A stretch of 14,923 nucleotides of DNA. Source: JAYUKV01 sp043764135. Lineage in GTDB: Bacteria; Patescibacteriota; JACMRA01. The notes below the pieces were generated by a model. The model ran no database searches. It was not told the DNA's origin and saw only the letters and a program-made list of their open reading frames with translations. The translations under genes and the position numbers were made by a program. Positions 7,259-14,012 of the stretch are shown in pieces. Numbering within the stretch: the stretch's first letter is position 1; every line of letters begins with the position of its first letter. The DNA lies in the NCBI GenBank assembly GCA_043764135.1, contig JAYUKV010000054.1, positions 1-14,923 of the forward strand, read 5' to 3'.

Positions 7259-7291
7259 TTTAAAAAATTAAAAATAAAAATAAAAAACTTC

Positions 7292-7327
7292 AAAAAATAA
7301 TCAGCACAGAATAAATCTGTACTGATT
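7292..7327 (-). terminator. Intrinsic terminator of the 57-aa gene
   Basis: A 12-bp stem with one G-T pair (7299-7310 with 7316-7327), a 5-nt loop and a T-rich tail when read on the minus strand. Confidence 0.88.
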
Positions 7328-7336
7328 GAGTGATGG

Positions 7337-7510
7337 TTATGAGTCTTTAGAATCTTCGAGAGCTTCGTATTGTTCAAGCATAGCTCTCACATCTTCGGCA
7401 GCTTTTCTCGATTTATTAGACTTATTAATCGCTTCAAGTACATGAGGAGCAATAGTTGGACCAGCGGTGACCAAAAATGCTGCAGCAAGTACTTGTTGAA
7501 CTAATTTCAT
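7337..7510 (-). CDS. Small protein with N-terminal hydrophobic segment, 57 aa
   Basis: Too short for usual gene callers but well supported: it has its own promoter, a structured leader and a strong terminator 10 nt after the stop. The sequence starts MKLVQQVLAAAFLVTAGPTI, a signal- or anchor-like segment, and continues with a polar, strongly helical part containing SNKSRKAAEDVRAMLEQYEA and an acidic end (LEDSKDS). An uncleaved membrane anchor with a short cytoplasmic or periplasmic helix is likely; no family is recognised. AGG lies only 4 nt before the ATG (minus strand), a weak ribosome site. No coding neighbour shares the transcript. Confidence 0.65.
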   Translation of the reverse strand: MKLVQQVLAAAFLVTAGPTIAPHVLEAINKSNKSRKAAEDVRAMLEQYEALEDSKDS

Positions 7511-7520
7511 GTGCCTGTCT

Positions 7521-7562
7521 CTTTAAGGTAGGGTTTACTCGCCAAGAGTACTGTCCTTAAAG
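7521..7562 (-). promoter_or_regulatory. Stem-loop in the leader of the 57-aa gene
   Basis: An outer 8-bp stem CTTTAAGG/CCTTAAAG (7562-7555 with 7528-7521) encloses an inner 5-bp stem TACTC/GAGTA (7550-7546 with 7540-7536) with a 5-nt loop. The outer arm ends 10 nt before the start codon, so folding could affect ribosome access. No known riboswitch class is recognised. Confidence 0.5.
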
Positions 7563-7591
7563 ATTATCGTAACAAGGTGGGGGTTATTAGT

Positions 7592-7620
7592 ACTATAACA
7601 TAGTTTTTGATTATAATCAA
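7592..7620 (-). promoter_or_regulatory. Promoter of the 57-aa gene
   Basis: On the minus strand TTGATT (7620-7615), a 17-bp spacer and TATAGT (7597-7592), preceded by TGT (extended -10). Transcription would start near 7585, giving a leader of about 75 nt. Confidence 0.68.
7607..7620. repeat. Perfect palindrome over the -35
   Basis: TTGATTATAATCAA is a perfect 14-bp palindrome covering the -35 of the minus-strand promoter. The direct repeat AGTTTTTGATT lies at 7602-7612 and 7620-7630. This may be an operator serving both the 57-aa gene and the divergent gene at 7692. Confidence 0.45.
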
Positions 7621-7624
7621 GTTT

Positions 7625-7653
7625 TTGATTGAACCTGTTTAATCTTCAATAAA
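7625..7653 (+). promoter_or_regulatory. Possible promoter of the 485-aa gene
   Basis: TTGATT (7625-7630) and AATAAA (7648-7653) are 17 bp apart. The -10 is a poor match; this is the best pair seen upstream of the gene at 7692. Confidence 0.25.
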
Positions 7654-7691
7654 GCTTTTAAATTCTTTAAATATAAGTTACCATTTTAAAT

Positions 7692-9149
7692 ATGAAATCA
7701 ATAAACCCTGAGCAAATCTCGGAACCACTAAAAGAGAATTCCAAAATCCAAATTCTCCTTGAATCTATTGGTGTTTTAGGTGCAGCTCTTCAAACTGCAA
7801 GTTATCAACAGTTAAAAAGATCCTTGGGTACTAATAATGATATAATTGAGACAGAGTTTGAAGGGGTTGAAGGTAAATCTTTTGACAATCATGACTACTA
7901 TCATGGACTTGCAAATGATTTAATTCAAGAAATTGCAATTAGAAGACCAGAGCTTATGGAAATTCTAAATCCTTATTCTTTTACCCTCAATAATTTAGCT
8001 CAATTTAACTTACAGGGTGAAAGAGGTGCAGCTAATTTACAAAACATAATACCATATGTTAATTTAGTGGATCATGAAAATAAGCAATGGCTTAAAGTTG
8101 ATAAAGATGTTTTCTCACCTAATCCAGAAGATACAAGAGAAGTTTATGGAATTAGCCAAGAGATTATTGATACTTTTAGATATGGAAAAAATAAAGAAAG
8201 CGCCCAAGATAATACTGAGATGGCTAAGATATTTGTAGAAAGCAAAAGACTAAAGCAAATATCAGTTGATAATCAAATTAGGTTTTTGGATGAAATCATA
8301 GAAATACTAAATGTCATTAGTCAAAATGATGAAGACTCAATGTTTAGAGCTAAAGCTCAAATTCTAAGAAGGAAACCCTTTAAAACTAAACAAGAATACG
8401 ACGACTATATAGAATCAAATTCTGAATTATTTGAAGGTTTTAGTTCTTTGGAACAATTCGTAGACTATATTTTAGAAAAATATATTGATAATATATCCGA
8501 TAACCAAATTGAAGAATTAACAAAGCGAGTTAATTATCACGAAAAATTCCTTACTAGTGATTGTGATATGCCCTACAAGCTAGGATATGATATACAGCAA
8601 ATGGTCCTTAATGGGAATATTACTAAGCCTTTTGAAATTGTTACAAGCAGATTTGAAGAATTGTATGGTATAACTGGAGTGGATTTTGTAAAAAGCATGT
8701 CTAAACTATACAAATTATTTACTTCATATTACATGAGTGAATATACAGCTGATGAAATACTAGATCAAGGAAATTATTTACTTCTACCTTTAAAACCAAC
8801 ACTTACTAGACTTGAAAATGATTTTAGAATAAGATCTACGATTAAAAAATTAAACTCAAGATCAGACATAGAGAAAATTGATGACTTGATGGTGCTTACA
8901 AGTGATACAGAACAAGGTAAAGAAACATATACAATTCTTAATTGTTACAAAGCGTTATTAATCGAACAAGCAAGATTAAAAGAAATTTTCTCTCATCTTC
9001 TAGATGAGCAAACTTCTGATTCAATCTCTCAACAAATGAGAGATATAATGAACCAAATAAGAGAGTATAGATTTTCTGAACCAATGGTAAAAGCAAGCCA
9101 ATTCTTAATTGATTACTATGGATTTAACTCCATTGATAAAAAGAGTTAA
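7692..9149 (+). CDS. Hypothetical protein, 485 aa
   Basis: No family recognised. The protein is charged, soluble and apparently all-helical, without signal peptide or membrane helices. Near residues 24-44 it has a mildly hydrophobic stretch (LESIGVLGAALQTASYQQLKR). Several amphipathic helices follow, such as IRFLDEIIEILNVISQND (about 196-213), FVDYILEKYIDNISDNQIEELTKR (about 256-279) and the C-terminal QMRDIMNQIREYRFSEP. The composition is rich in Asn, Ile, Lys and Glu. The ATG has no Shine-Dalgarno site. It is divergent from the 57-aa gene and lies 125 bp before the next gene, which has its own promoter. No terminator is evident after its stop. A helical scaffold or effector-type protein is possible but not shown. 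Confidence 0.75.
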   Translation: MKSINPEQISEPLKENSKIQILLESIGVLGAALQTASYQQLKRSLGTNNDIIETEFEGVEGKSFDNHDYYHGLANDLIQEIAIRRPELMEILNPYSFTLNNLAQFNLQGERGAANLQNIIPYVNLVDHENKQWLKVDKDVFSPNPEDTREVYGISQEIIDTFRYGKNKESAQDNTEMAKIFVESKRLKQISVDNQIRFLDEIIEILNVISQNDEDSMFRAKAQILRRKPFKTKQEYDDYIESNSELFEGFSSLEQFVDYILEKYIDNISDNQIEELTKRVNYHEKFLTSDCDMPYKLGYDIQQMVLNGNITKPFEIVTSRFEELYGITGVDFVKSMSKLYKLFTSYYMSEYTADEILDQGNYLLLPLKPTLTRLENDFRIRSTIKKLNSRSDIEKIDDLMVLTSDTEQGKETYTILNCYKALLIEQARLKEIFSHLLDEQTSDSISQQMRDIMNQIREYRFSEPMVKASQFLIDYYGFNSIDKKS

Positions 9150-9216
9150 TAAAAAATTATAAATAAAATATCACAGAATTCAATCAATCTTTTAATAAAC
9201 CTGATGAATTAATATT

Positions 9217-9245
9217 TTGACTACAAGCAGTGATTGTGTTACAAA
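9217..9245 (+). promoter_or_regulatory. Promoter of the 271-aa gene
   Basis: TTGACT (9217-9222) and TACAAA (9240-9245) are 17 bp apart with TGT before the -10. The start near 9252 lies after the upstream GTG codons, so translation must begin further down. Confidence 0.55.
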
Positions 9246-9274
9246 AATTAATAGCAAAATACAGGAGCAATCTA

Positions 9275-10090
9275 ATGCTAAACAGTACTGATTTCAATGG
9301 TGTCTTAAAGGACCAAGATAACTACCTTCTAATGTATAAGGAATCGATTGTGCTTGATTGGAGCATTGATGAATGTGTGATTCCTATTTCTGATCCTAAC
9401 TTAATTGAGAATTATCCGTTTCACTTTACTGGGGATAGGGAGATTGAATATGTTATTGATCCCCTTCTTGTAAGTAATCAATTCGAACAATCACCTAATA
9501 GTGTTATTGTTGATTTGATGAATGCAAATAGAGTGGATAATGTTTTTGAATTCTTTAATTGTGATTGTGAGACATTTTCTAAATATTTGTTGAGATACAC
9601 TAAAGGTTTGGGATTGGAGTTTGATAATTTAGTAATTGATTTTTATGTTGACGAAGTTGGTCAAACCTATATTAGAATGAATCTTTATTGCTATCTCTGG
9701 TATCCGTACATTGATGGGCCTAAGGTTTTGGAAAGTGATGCTAATTGCTTTTATTTAAACCTTTGTTATTCGGCTGTATTTACAAAAAAACAAATCGGTA
9801 CTTCTTTAAGGCTTGGTGATAGAATTGGTTTTAAAATGTCACATGTACTTATTGATGAGCAGTATAGAGATAATTCGAATCAACCATATTATTGTGGGGA
9901 TGATTTTGCTCACTTGTTTGAGAATCATAGTTATACAAAGCATACAATGTATGTCTTAGAGGTCGTTATGAATGTATTGTATGTAGTTCGTGTTGAACCA
10001 AATAAGTATTTACTTCAACCTTTTAAACAAAAAGGAATTAGAGAATGGGGCGAAAGATTAAGCAGGAGAATAGTTCGACTCTTCGCTTAA
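9275..10090 (+). CDS. Hypothetical protein, 271 aa
   Basis: No family recognised. ATG 9275 is chosen because AGGAG (9263-9267) lies 7 nt upstream, the best ribosome site in the window, and because the predicted transcript starts after the GTG codons at 9230 and 9236 (which would add up to 15 residues). The protein is soluble, rich in aromatic residues, Asp and Cys (FEFFNCDCETF; LYCYLWYPYIDGP; NCFYLNLCY), and ends with a basic segment (GIREWGERLSRRIVRLF). No signal peptide is seen. The cysteine-rich strands suggest a compact beta domain. It is monocistronic, closed by a strong terminator. Its base composition is more T/G-rich than that of the VOC operon. Confidence 0.75.
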   Translation: MLNSTDFNGVLKDQDNYLLMYKESIVLDWSIDECVIPISDPNLIENYPFHFTGDREIEYVIDPLLVSNQFEQSPNSVIVDLMNANRVDNVFEFFNCDCETFSKYLLRYTKGLGLEFDNLVIDFYVDEVGQTYIRMNLYCYLWYPYIDGPKVLESDANCFYLNLCYSAVFTKKQIGTSLRLGDRIGFKMSHVLIDEQYRDNSNQPYYCGDDFAHLFENHSYTKHTMYVLEVVMNVLYVVRVEPNKYLLQPFKQKGIREWGERLSRRIVRLFA

Positions 10091-10108
10091 CTAATTAAGT
10101 TGGTTAAG

Positions 10109-10136
10109 GTCCTATGGTAACATAGGGCTTTTTTTT
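10109..10136 (+). terminator. Intrinsic terminator of the 271-aa gene
   Basis: An 8-bp stem (10109-10116 with 10121-10128, one G-T pair) with a GTAA loop and a run of eight T. A larger imperfect inverted repeat (10100-10112 with 10137-10150) encloses it. Confidence 0.9.
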
Positions 10137-10190
10137 GGACCTAACACCAATGAATCTGACTCTACCAAAATATATTACTTTTATCATTTT

Positions 10191-11977
10191 TTATTTCTTT
10201 ACTTTATCCAAATATGAAGGACAATAATTACAATTCATTCTAAAGATCTTAAACAAGTCTGAATTAAAACCAGGTGACACTGGCGGTTCAAATTTTGGTG
10301 GAGACTTGCATTGCCATGTTCCAATATTAAATGGCGCATCAACACCACCTTCACCAGTTCCTATCCGCTCATAGTCTTTGCATAAGAATAATCTTCTTGA
10401 ATTACCTGCTATCGGTCCAGTCCCAACCAATCCAAACGGAGGTAGTGGGCTATTCATTATCCCAGCAAAATTTACATAATTAAAAGGTGTAGCAACATCG
10501 TTTAAAACCTTGAATCTATCTTGAACTTTAAAATTATCAAGTGGGAATACTTCACTCATTAGTGCAAACGCTCCACTCACATGTGCAGCAGCACCGCTTG
10601 TTCCACCAGGCTGGCCAGTATTAGGAGTGTATTTTTGATCTTGGAGTGAAGAAAAAGTGTTATCTCCTGGTGCGGAAATATCAATTAGTCCATTAGCACC
10701 ATTACTAAATCCCATAAAAGTTGTTGCTCCTGGATTGGCATTGTCAGTTGCTCCAATTGTAAATGCATCGGATAGACAACCTGGGCTTGCAACTCCATTA
10801 GCTCCAATTGAGGTCGAACGAAAACCATTACCTGCAGAGATTACTGTTGGAACATCATAAGTATATCTTAACTCCCAAATATCAGTCTGAACGTCTTTTA
10901 AGGCAGACAAACCATCGCATGAACTTGTAAATATACCAGAGCCAAAACTCAGATTAATTGCACTCATTAAAGGTAATTGGAATGGAGGATTTGGAATTAG
11001 TGTAAATACTTTACGAAACATATTATATAGATGAACCAAATCCAAAGCTTGGAATACTCAGCTTCAGTAGTTCTAGCACAACCATTGGGACCACCACAAA
11101 ACCTTGAATCAGTAAAAGTACTAAAAACTTGTAAAGCAAAAATATCAGCATTTCTAGCTATTCCATTATTTTCTTGCTTTATAATTTTACCATTTCCAGT
11201 TGCAATCCCTGCCATCATAGTTCCATGAGAACATTGTGAGTATTTATTAGGGCAAGGAAGCGCAGCATTTATTCCTGTATCGCCATTGTGACAATCATCA
11301 TCATCTTCATTATCTTGGAAACAAGCTTCATACTTTAACTTGTTAAGTAAATATGGATGATAGTTCTCAACACCTGTGTCAAGAATTGCAATTATCGAAT
11401 TATTTCCTTCTTGTTTATTCCCTTGGTCCGGAAACGATACATCTGAACTATCTCTACTCCAGGCTGCTGGTGAAGATACTACATTGGCCGTAGGACCGGT
11501 TGTAACCGAGTAAATATGTGGTTGAAAAATCTCATATAATACACCTGATGAATTTAGTTCTTTCAACTCAGTTTTATCTCTAACTCTGAATTTTACCATG
11601 TTATTAGTTTTATTGAATTTGAGTGTTTTGCTTAATTCATATTTTGATAATAATTTTTTCTTTTCAGTTATCAAGGATTCATACATATATGGAAGATTTT
11701 TTTTCTCTTTGACTAATGTAAAGATTGACGTAAATAGATCTTTATTATTATTCAAATACTCTCTTAATCTTGAGGTTTTAACCTCTTGAAGCATGTGATC
11801 ATCATTAATTCTACCTATTAAATCAACATAACCATCATTATCTATTGCTTGATTCCATATATCAAGAGACTGCTGACCGTTATTGGAATTACTTTGTACA
11901 TTTATATAGGTGTAACTCAGAATTGATACACCTACCACAATAGCCAAGATCAAAATTGTTTTAATTAGTCGGAACAT
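10191..11977 (-). pseudogene. Exported subtilisin-like S8 protease, frameshifted
   Basis: The two reading frames (11977-10997 and 11048-10191) together encode one S8 serine protease of about 595 aa. The first holds a signal/anchor helix (about 3-25), a propeptide-like region (about 125-160) and the catalytic Asp (D200 in AILDTG) and His (H251 in CSHGTMMAG). The second holds the oxyanion Asn (ISAGNG) and catalytic Ser (GGTSGAAAHVSG, codon 10598-10596). The break is at 11048/11047: restoring one G after AAG joins EAEYSK to ALDLVHLYN, the expected helix. No canonical slippery heptamer is seen, so a real mutation or a base-calling error is likelier than programmed frameshifting. Several Cys pairs and a DNEDDDD acidic patch suggest a disulfide-bonded, calcium-binding extracellular enzyme. 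Confidence 0.88.
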
Positions 11978-11985
11978 ATGATTTC

Positions 11986-12014
11986 AAACTATATTTAGAT
12001 TACATATATGTCAA
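11986..12014 (-). promoter_or_regulatory. Possible promoter of the S8 protease gene
   Basis: On the minus strand TTGACA (12014-12009) is 17 bp from TAGTTT (11991-11986), a weak -10; TATAGT two bases earlier has only a 15-bp spacer. The start codon at 11977 follows by about 9 nt, so the mRNA would be nearly leaderless. Confidence 0.35.
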
Positions 12015-12053
12015 AAAAAATAACCTTACAACATTAATTAGCGTTGTAAGGTT
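12012..12053 (-). terminator. Orphan minus-strand terminator
   Basis: A perfect 11-bp stem AACCTTACAAC/GTTGTAAGGTT (12022-12032 with 12043-12053) is followed on the minus strand by ATTTTTTTT. No minus-strand gene ends here; the nearest upstream gene on that strand is not in the window up to 14832. Confidence 0.8.
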
Positions 12054-12113
12054 GATTGGATCAACTTTGCGATGAATAATTTTGAAAAGTATTAATTGGA
12101 AATAATTTACTAT

Positions 12114-12142
12114 TTGACATTTGTTTATTTCTAAGTTAGTAA
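12114..12142 (+). promoter_or_regulatory. Promoter of the small secreted protein gene
   Basis: TTGACA (12114-12119) is 17 bp from TAGTAA (12137-12142). TTGACA-N12-TAAGTTA is shared exactly with the promoter at 107-135. Confidence 0.5.
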
Positions 12143-12178
12143 TTGAATATTCACTGTTAAATCTAGACAAAAACAAAA

Positions 12179-12499
12179 ATGAAAAATCAACTTTTATGCT
12201 TGTTCGCTATTGGTGCTGGAGCTATTGTTAGCACAGCTTTGCCGGCAAATGCTGGTATCGTTATCTCTGATAACTATGGCAACTGTCTTAATTATTGTGA
12301 AATGATTCACGTCAATCCTGCACTTCAAGAGAAGTACCAGAATATCGACATGAAATGGTATGCTTATCAATGGATCAAGGAAAATCCTACCAACATCATG
12401 GTAGTTGCCCACAATGAAGGTCGTATTTCTTATCCTCGCCTTTTTGCACATGCTTATCAAGAAGCTGCTAAGCTCTTTGAAATCAGCAATGCAGAATAA
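12179..12499 (+). CDS. Small secreted protein, 106 aa
   Basis: A typical signal peptide covers residues 1-25: basic start, hydrophobic core LLCLFAIGAGAIV and an ANA cleavage site before G26. The mature part is about 81 aa, with a possible disulfide pair C36/C40 (NCLNYC) and an aromatic helix-rich remainder (DMKWYAYQWIKENP; RLFAHAYQEAAKLFE). No family recognised. The ATG has no clear Shine-Dalgarno site; the leader is purine-poor except for an A-rich run. It has its own promoter at 12114 and terminator at 12528. A long opposite-strand frame covering most of it (12460-12194) is considered a shadow. Confidence 0.75.
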   Translation: MKNQLLCLFAIGAGAIVSTALPANAGIVISDNYGNCLNYCEMIHVNPALQEKYQNIDMKWYAYQWIKENPTNIMVVAHNEGRISYPRLFAHAYQEAAKLFEISNAE

Positions 12500-12527
12500 T
12501 AAAGCTCAGCATACCAATTAGACTCTA

Positions 12528-12562
12528 ATCGCCCTGCAATTCTTTTGCAGGGTGATTTATTT
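12528..12562 (+). terminator. Intrinsic terminator of the secreted protein gene
   Basis: A 12-bp stem with one G-T pair (12528-12539 with 12545-12556), a TTCTT loop and the tail TTATTTTG. Confidence 0.88.
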
Positions 12563-12567
12563 TGTTA

Positions 12568-12596
12568 TTGATTAAAATTGAGAATTAATTAATGAT
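12568..12596 (+). promoter_or_regulatory. Promoter placing the start of a leaderless mRNA
   Basis: TTGATT (12568-12573) and AATGAT (12591-12596) are 17 bp apart. The expected transcript start falls on or next to the ATG at 12603, which has no Shine-Dalgarno site. Confidence 0.4.
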
Positions 12597-12602
12597 AGAG
12601 CT

Positions 12603-13304
12603 ATGAATATAAAGAATTTTGGAATTAAGTTTAATTACAAGGTCTGGATAGCTATTATATTATTTATAATCTTGATGATTATAATTGGATTGGCATATAT
12701 CGGACCATCTTTAACCAACATATCAACGCAATCAGCTCAGAAAAGGCTAAACCAGACAATATCAGAATTAGATGGAAATAAGGGAACTATAAAGATCGCA
12801 CCAATAAAACAAGATACAGATGGTAATGGTCTTGCTACTGGAGTGGCTTTTGATAGTAAAAATAGATCTTTTTTGATGTTTTCTTGTTCTACTAATTGGG
12901 GAATACTTGCATGGTTAGAAAGCCCAAAGTGCGTAATAAAAGACATTGACTATAACAATGCTCGAGGTGATTCAATATCAGATTTTAAAACATCTATATT
13001 TAGAGGATCTGACGGTGATGTAGCAAAAGCACATGCTGAAGTGTTTATGAAGTCATTGGGGTTGGAAGGTAAGCTCTTACTTGCAGACAGTGTCAAAGGT
13101 GATGAAAATAATTTTAATGTAAATCTAATCTTAGATAGTCCAGTAATAACACCTGATGGACGAACAACAACACAAATTTTGTTACGAGTAGATAAGAAAT
13201 GGGCAGTTTTTCCACCGGGATTTAAGTATTTAGGAGGCGCTACTCCTACCCTTAATGTTTCAGGAGCAGGTACCAATAATAATGTCAACCCAAATACTAG
13301 ATAA
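12603..13304 (+). CDS. Membrane-anchored hypothetical protein, 233 aa
   Basis: A single N-terminal helix (about 14-33, WIAIILFIILMIIIGLAYI) anchors an outward-facing soluble domain. That domain contains a segment with TDGNGLATGVAFDS (about 72-85), a region with two Cys (SCSTNWGILAWLESPKC, about 94-110) and a last strand-rich part NFNVNLILDSPVITPDGRTTTQILLRVDKKWAVF (about 170-203), reminiscent of small NTF2-like or DUF4878-like extracytoplasmic domains. That resemblance is only by pattern. The tail is Asn/Gly/Thr-rich and low in complexity. It precedes the metallopeptidase gene by 11 nt, so the two are probably cotranscribed. Confidence 0.7.
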   Translation: MNIKNFGIKFNYKVWIAIILFIILMIIIGLAYIGPSLTNISTQSAQKRLNQTISELDGNKGTIKIAPIKQDTDGNGLATGVAFDSKNRSFLMFSCSTNWGILAWLESPKCVIKDIDYNNARGDSISDFKTSIFRGSDGDVAKAHAEVFMKSLGLEGKLLLADSVKGDENNFNVNLILDSPVITPDGRTTTQILLRVDKKWAVFPPGFKYLGGATPTLNVSGAGTNNNVNPNTR

Positions 13305-13315
13305 TATTAGCAAAA

Positions 13316-13921
13316 ATGAGAAATATAACGATAACTATTAGAGATATACCAATAAAGGTAGTGTATAAGAGAATCCGCAACCTTAGGCTTACTATATCTC
13401 TACGTAGTAGGTCTGTTAATGTTTCTTCACCATATCATGTAAGTTTGGATACAGTGTATAACTTTGTTGAGACAAGATATGATTGGATTGCTAAACATCT
13501 TGAAAATATTCCAATTGTAGATAAAATTGAGTATAAACTCGGTTCAACTATGCCTGTGTTCGGTAGCCAAAGATTGATTAAATCACATCAAGATTTAGAT
13601 TCAATCAAATCTGAATTCATGGAGTATATTAAACAACAAGTTAAGCAGAACAGCCAAACTCTAAACGTTATAGTAAAAGGAATAAAAATCAAACCTCTTA
13701 AATCACGCTGGGGTTCATGCAATACATTAGATAAAGTTATAACCCTTAATTTCTATCTTGTTCATAGTACTCATGAAATAATTAATTATGTATTATATCA
13801 TGAAATGGTCCATCTTTTAGTCACAGGTCACAATCAAGAATTCTATTCATATATCAAATCTAAATTCCCTAATTATAAAATTCTTGATGCTCAGTTAAAA
13901 GAATTACAAGCAAGATTATAA
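13316..13921 (+). CDS. YgjP/DUF45-type zinc metallopeptidase
   Basis: A 201-aa protein with the full signature of the YgjP-like (DUF45, M48-related) family: KPLKSRWGSCN (about 127-136), VITLNFYLVH, then the HExxH zinc motif YHEMVHLLVTGHNQEFY with H162, E163, H166 and third ligand H172. Length is slightly below the usual 220-250, mainly because the middle segment that normally carries a LGKxYxL-like strand is short (KLGSTMPVFGSQRLI). Family members include proteins described as metal-dependent hydrolases; substrates are unknown. No signal peptide, so cytoplasmic. It follows the membrane-anchored gene by 11 nt with no Shine-Dalgarno site and no evident terminator after its stop. Confidence 0.92.
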   Translation: MRNITITIRDIPIKVVYKRIRNLRLTISLRSRSVNVSSPYHVSLDTVYNFVETRYDWIAKHLENIPIVDKIEYKLGSTMPVFGSQRLIKSHQDLDSIKSEFMEYIKQQVKQNSQTLNVIVKGIKIKPLKSRWGSCNTLDKVITLNFYLVHSTHEIINYVLYHEMVHLLVTGHNQEFYSYIKSKFPNYKILDAQLKELQARL

Positions 13922-13947
13922 TCAGTAAATAAATAATCACAATCCCC

Positions 13948-13976
13948 TTGCAAATAAGCAATAAGTGTGTTATGAT
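13948..13976 (+). promoter_or_regulatory. Promoter of the Pro-rich secreted protein gene
   Basis: TTGCAA (13948-13953), 17 bp, TATGAT (13971-13976) with TGT before it (extended -10). The start near 13983 lies after the upstream in-frame codon at 13965. Confidence 0.68.
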
Positions 13977-14012
13977 TATTTGAGAATCACATTTTTCCAT
14001 AGGAAAAGAAAC

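Noticed and set aside
10657..10860. 67-codon plus-strand frame inside the S8 protease
   Set aside because: It lies opposite conserved catalytic motifs of the protease and has no promoter or ribosome site.
11048..11051. Programmed -1 frameshift site in the S8 protease
   Set aside because: The local sequence CCAAGC is not a slippery X-XXY-YYZ heptamer and no strong downstream structure was noted.
12194..12460. 88-codon minus-strand frame opposite the small secreted protein
   Set aside because: The plus-strand gene has signal peptide, promoter and terminator; the opposite frame has no recognisable features.
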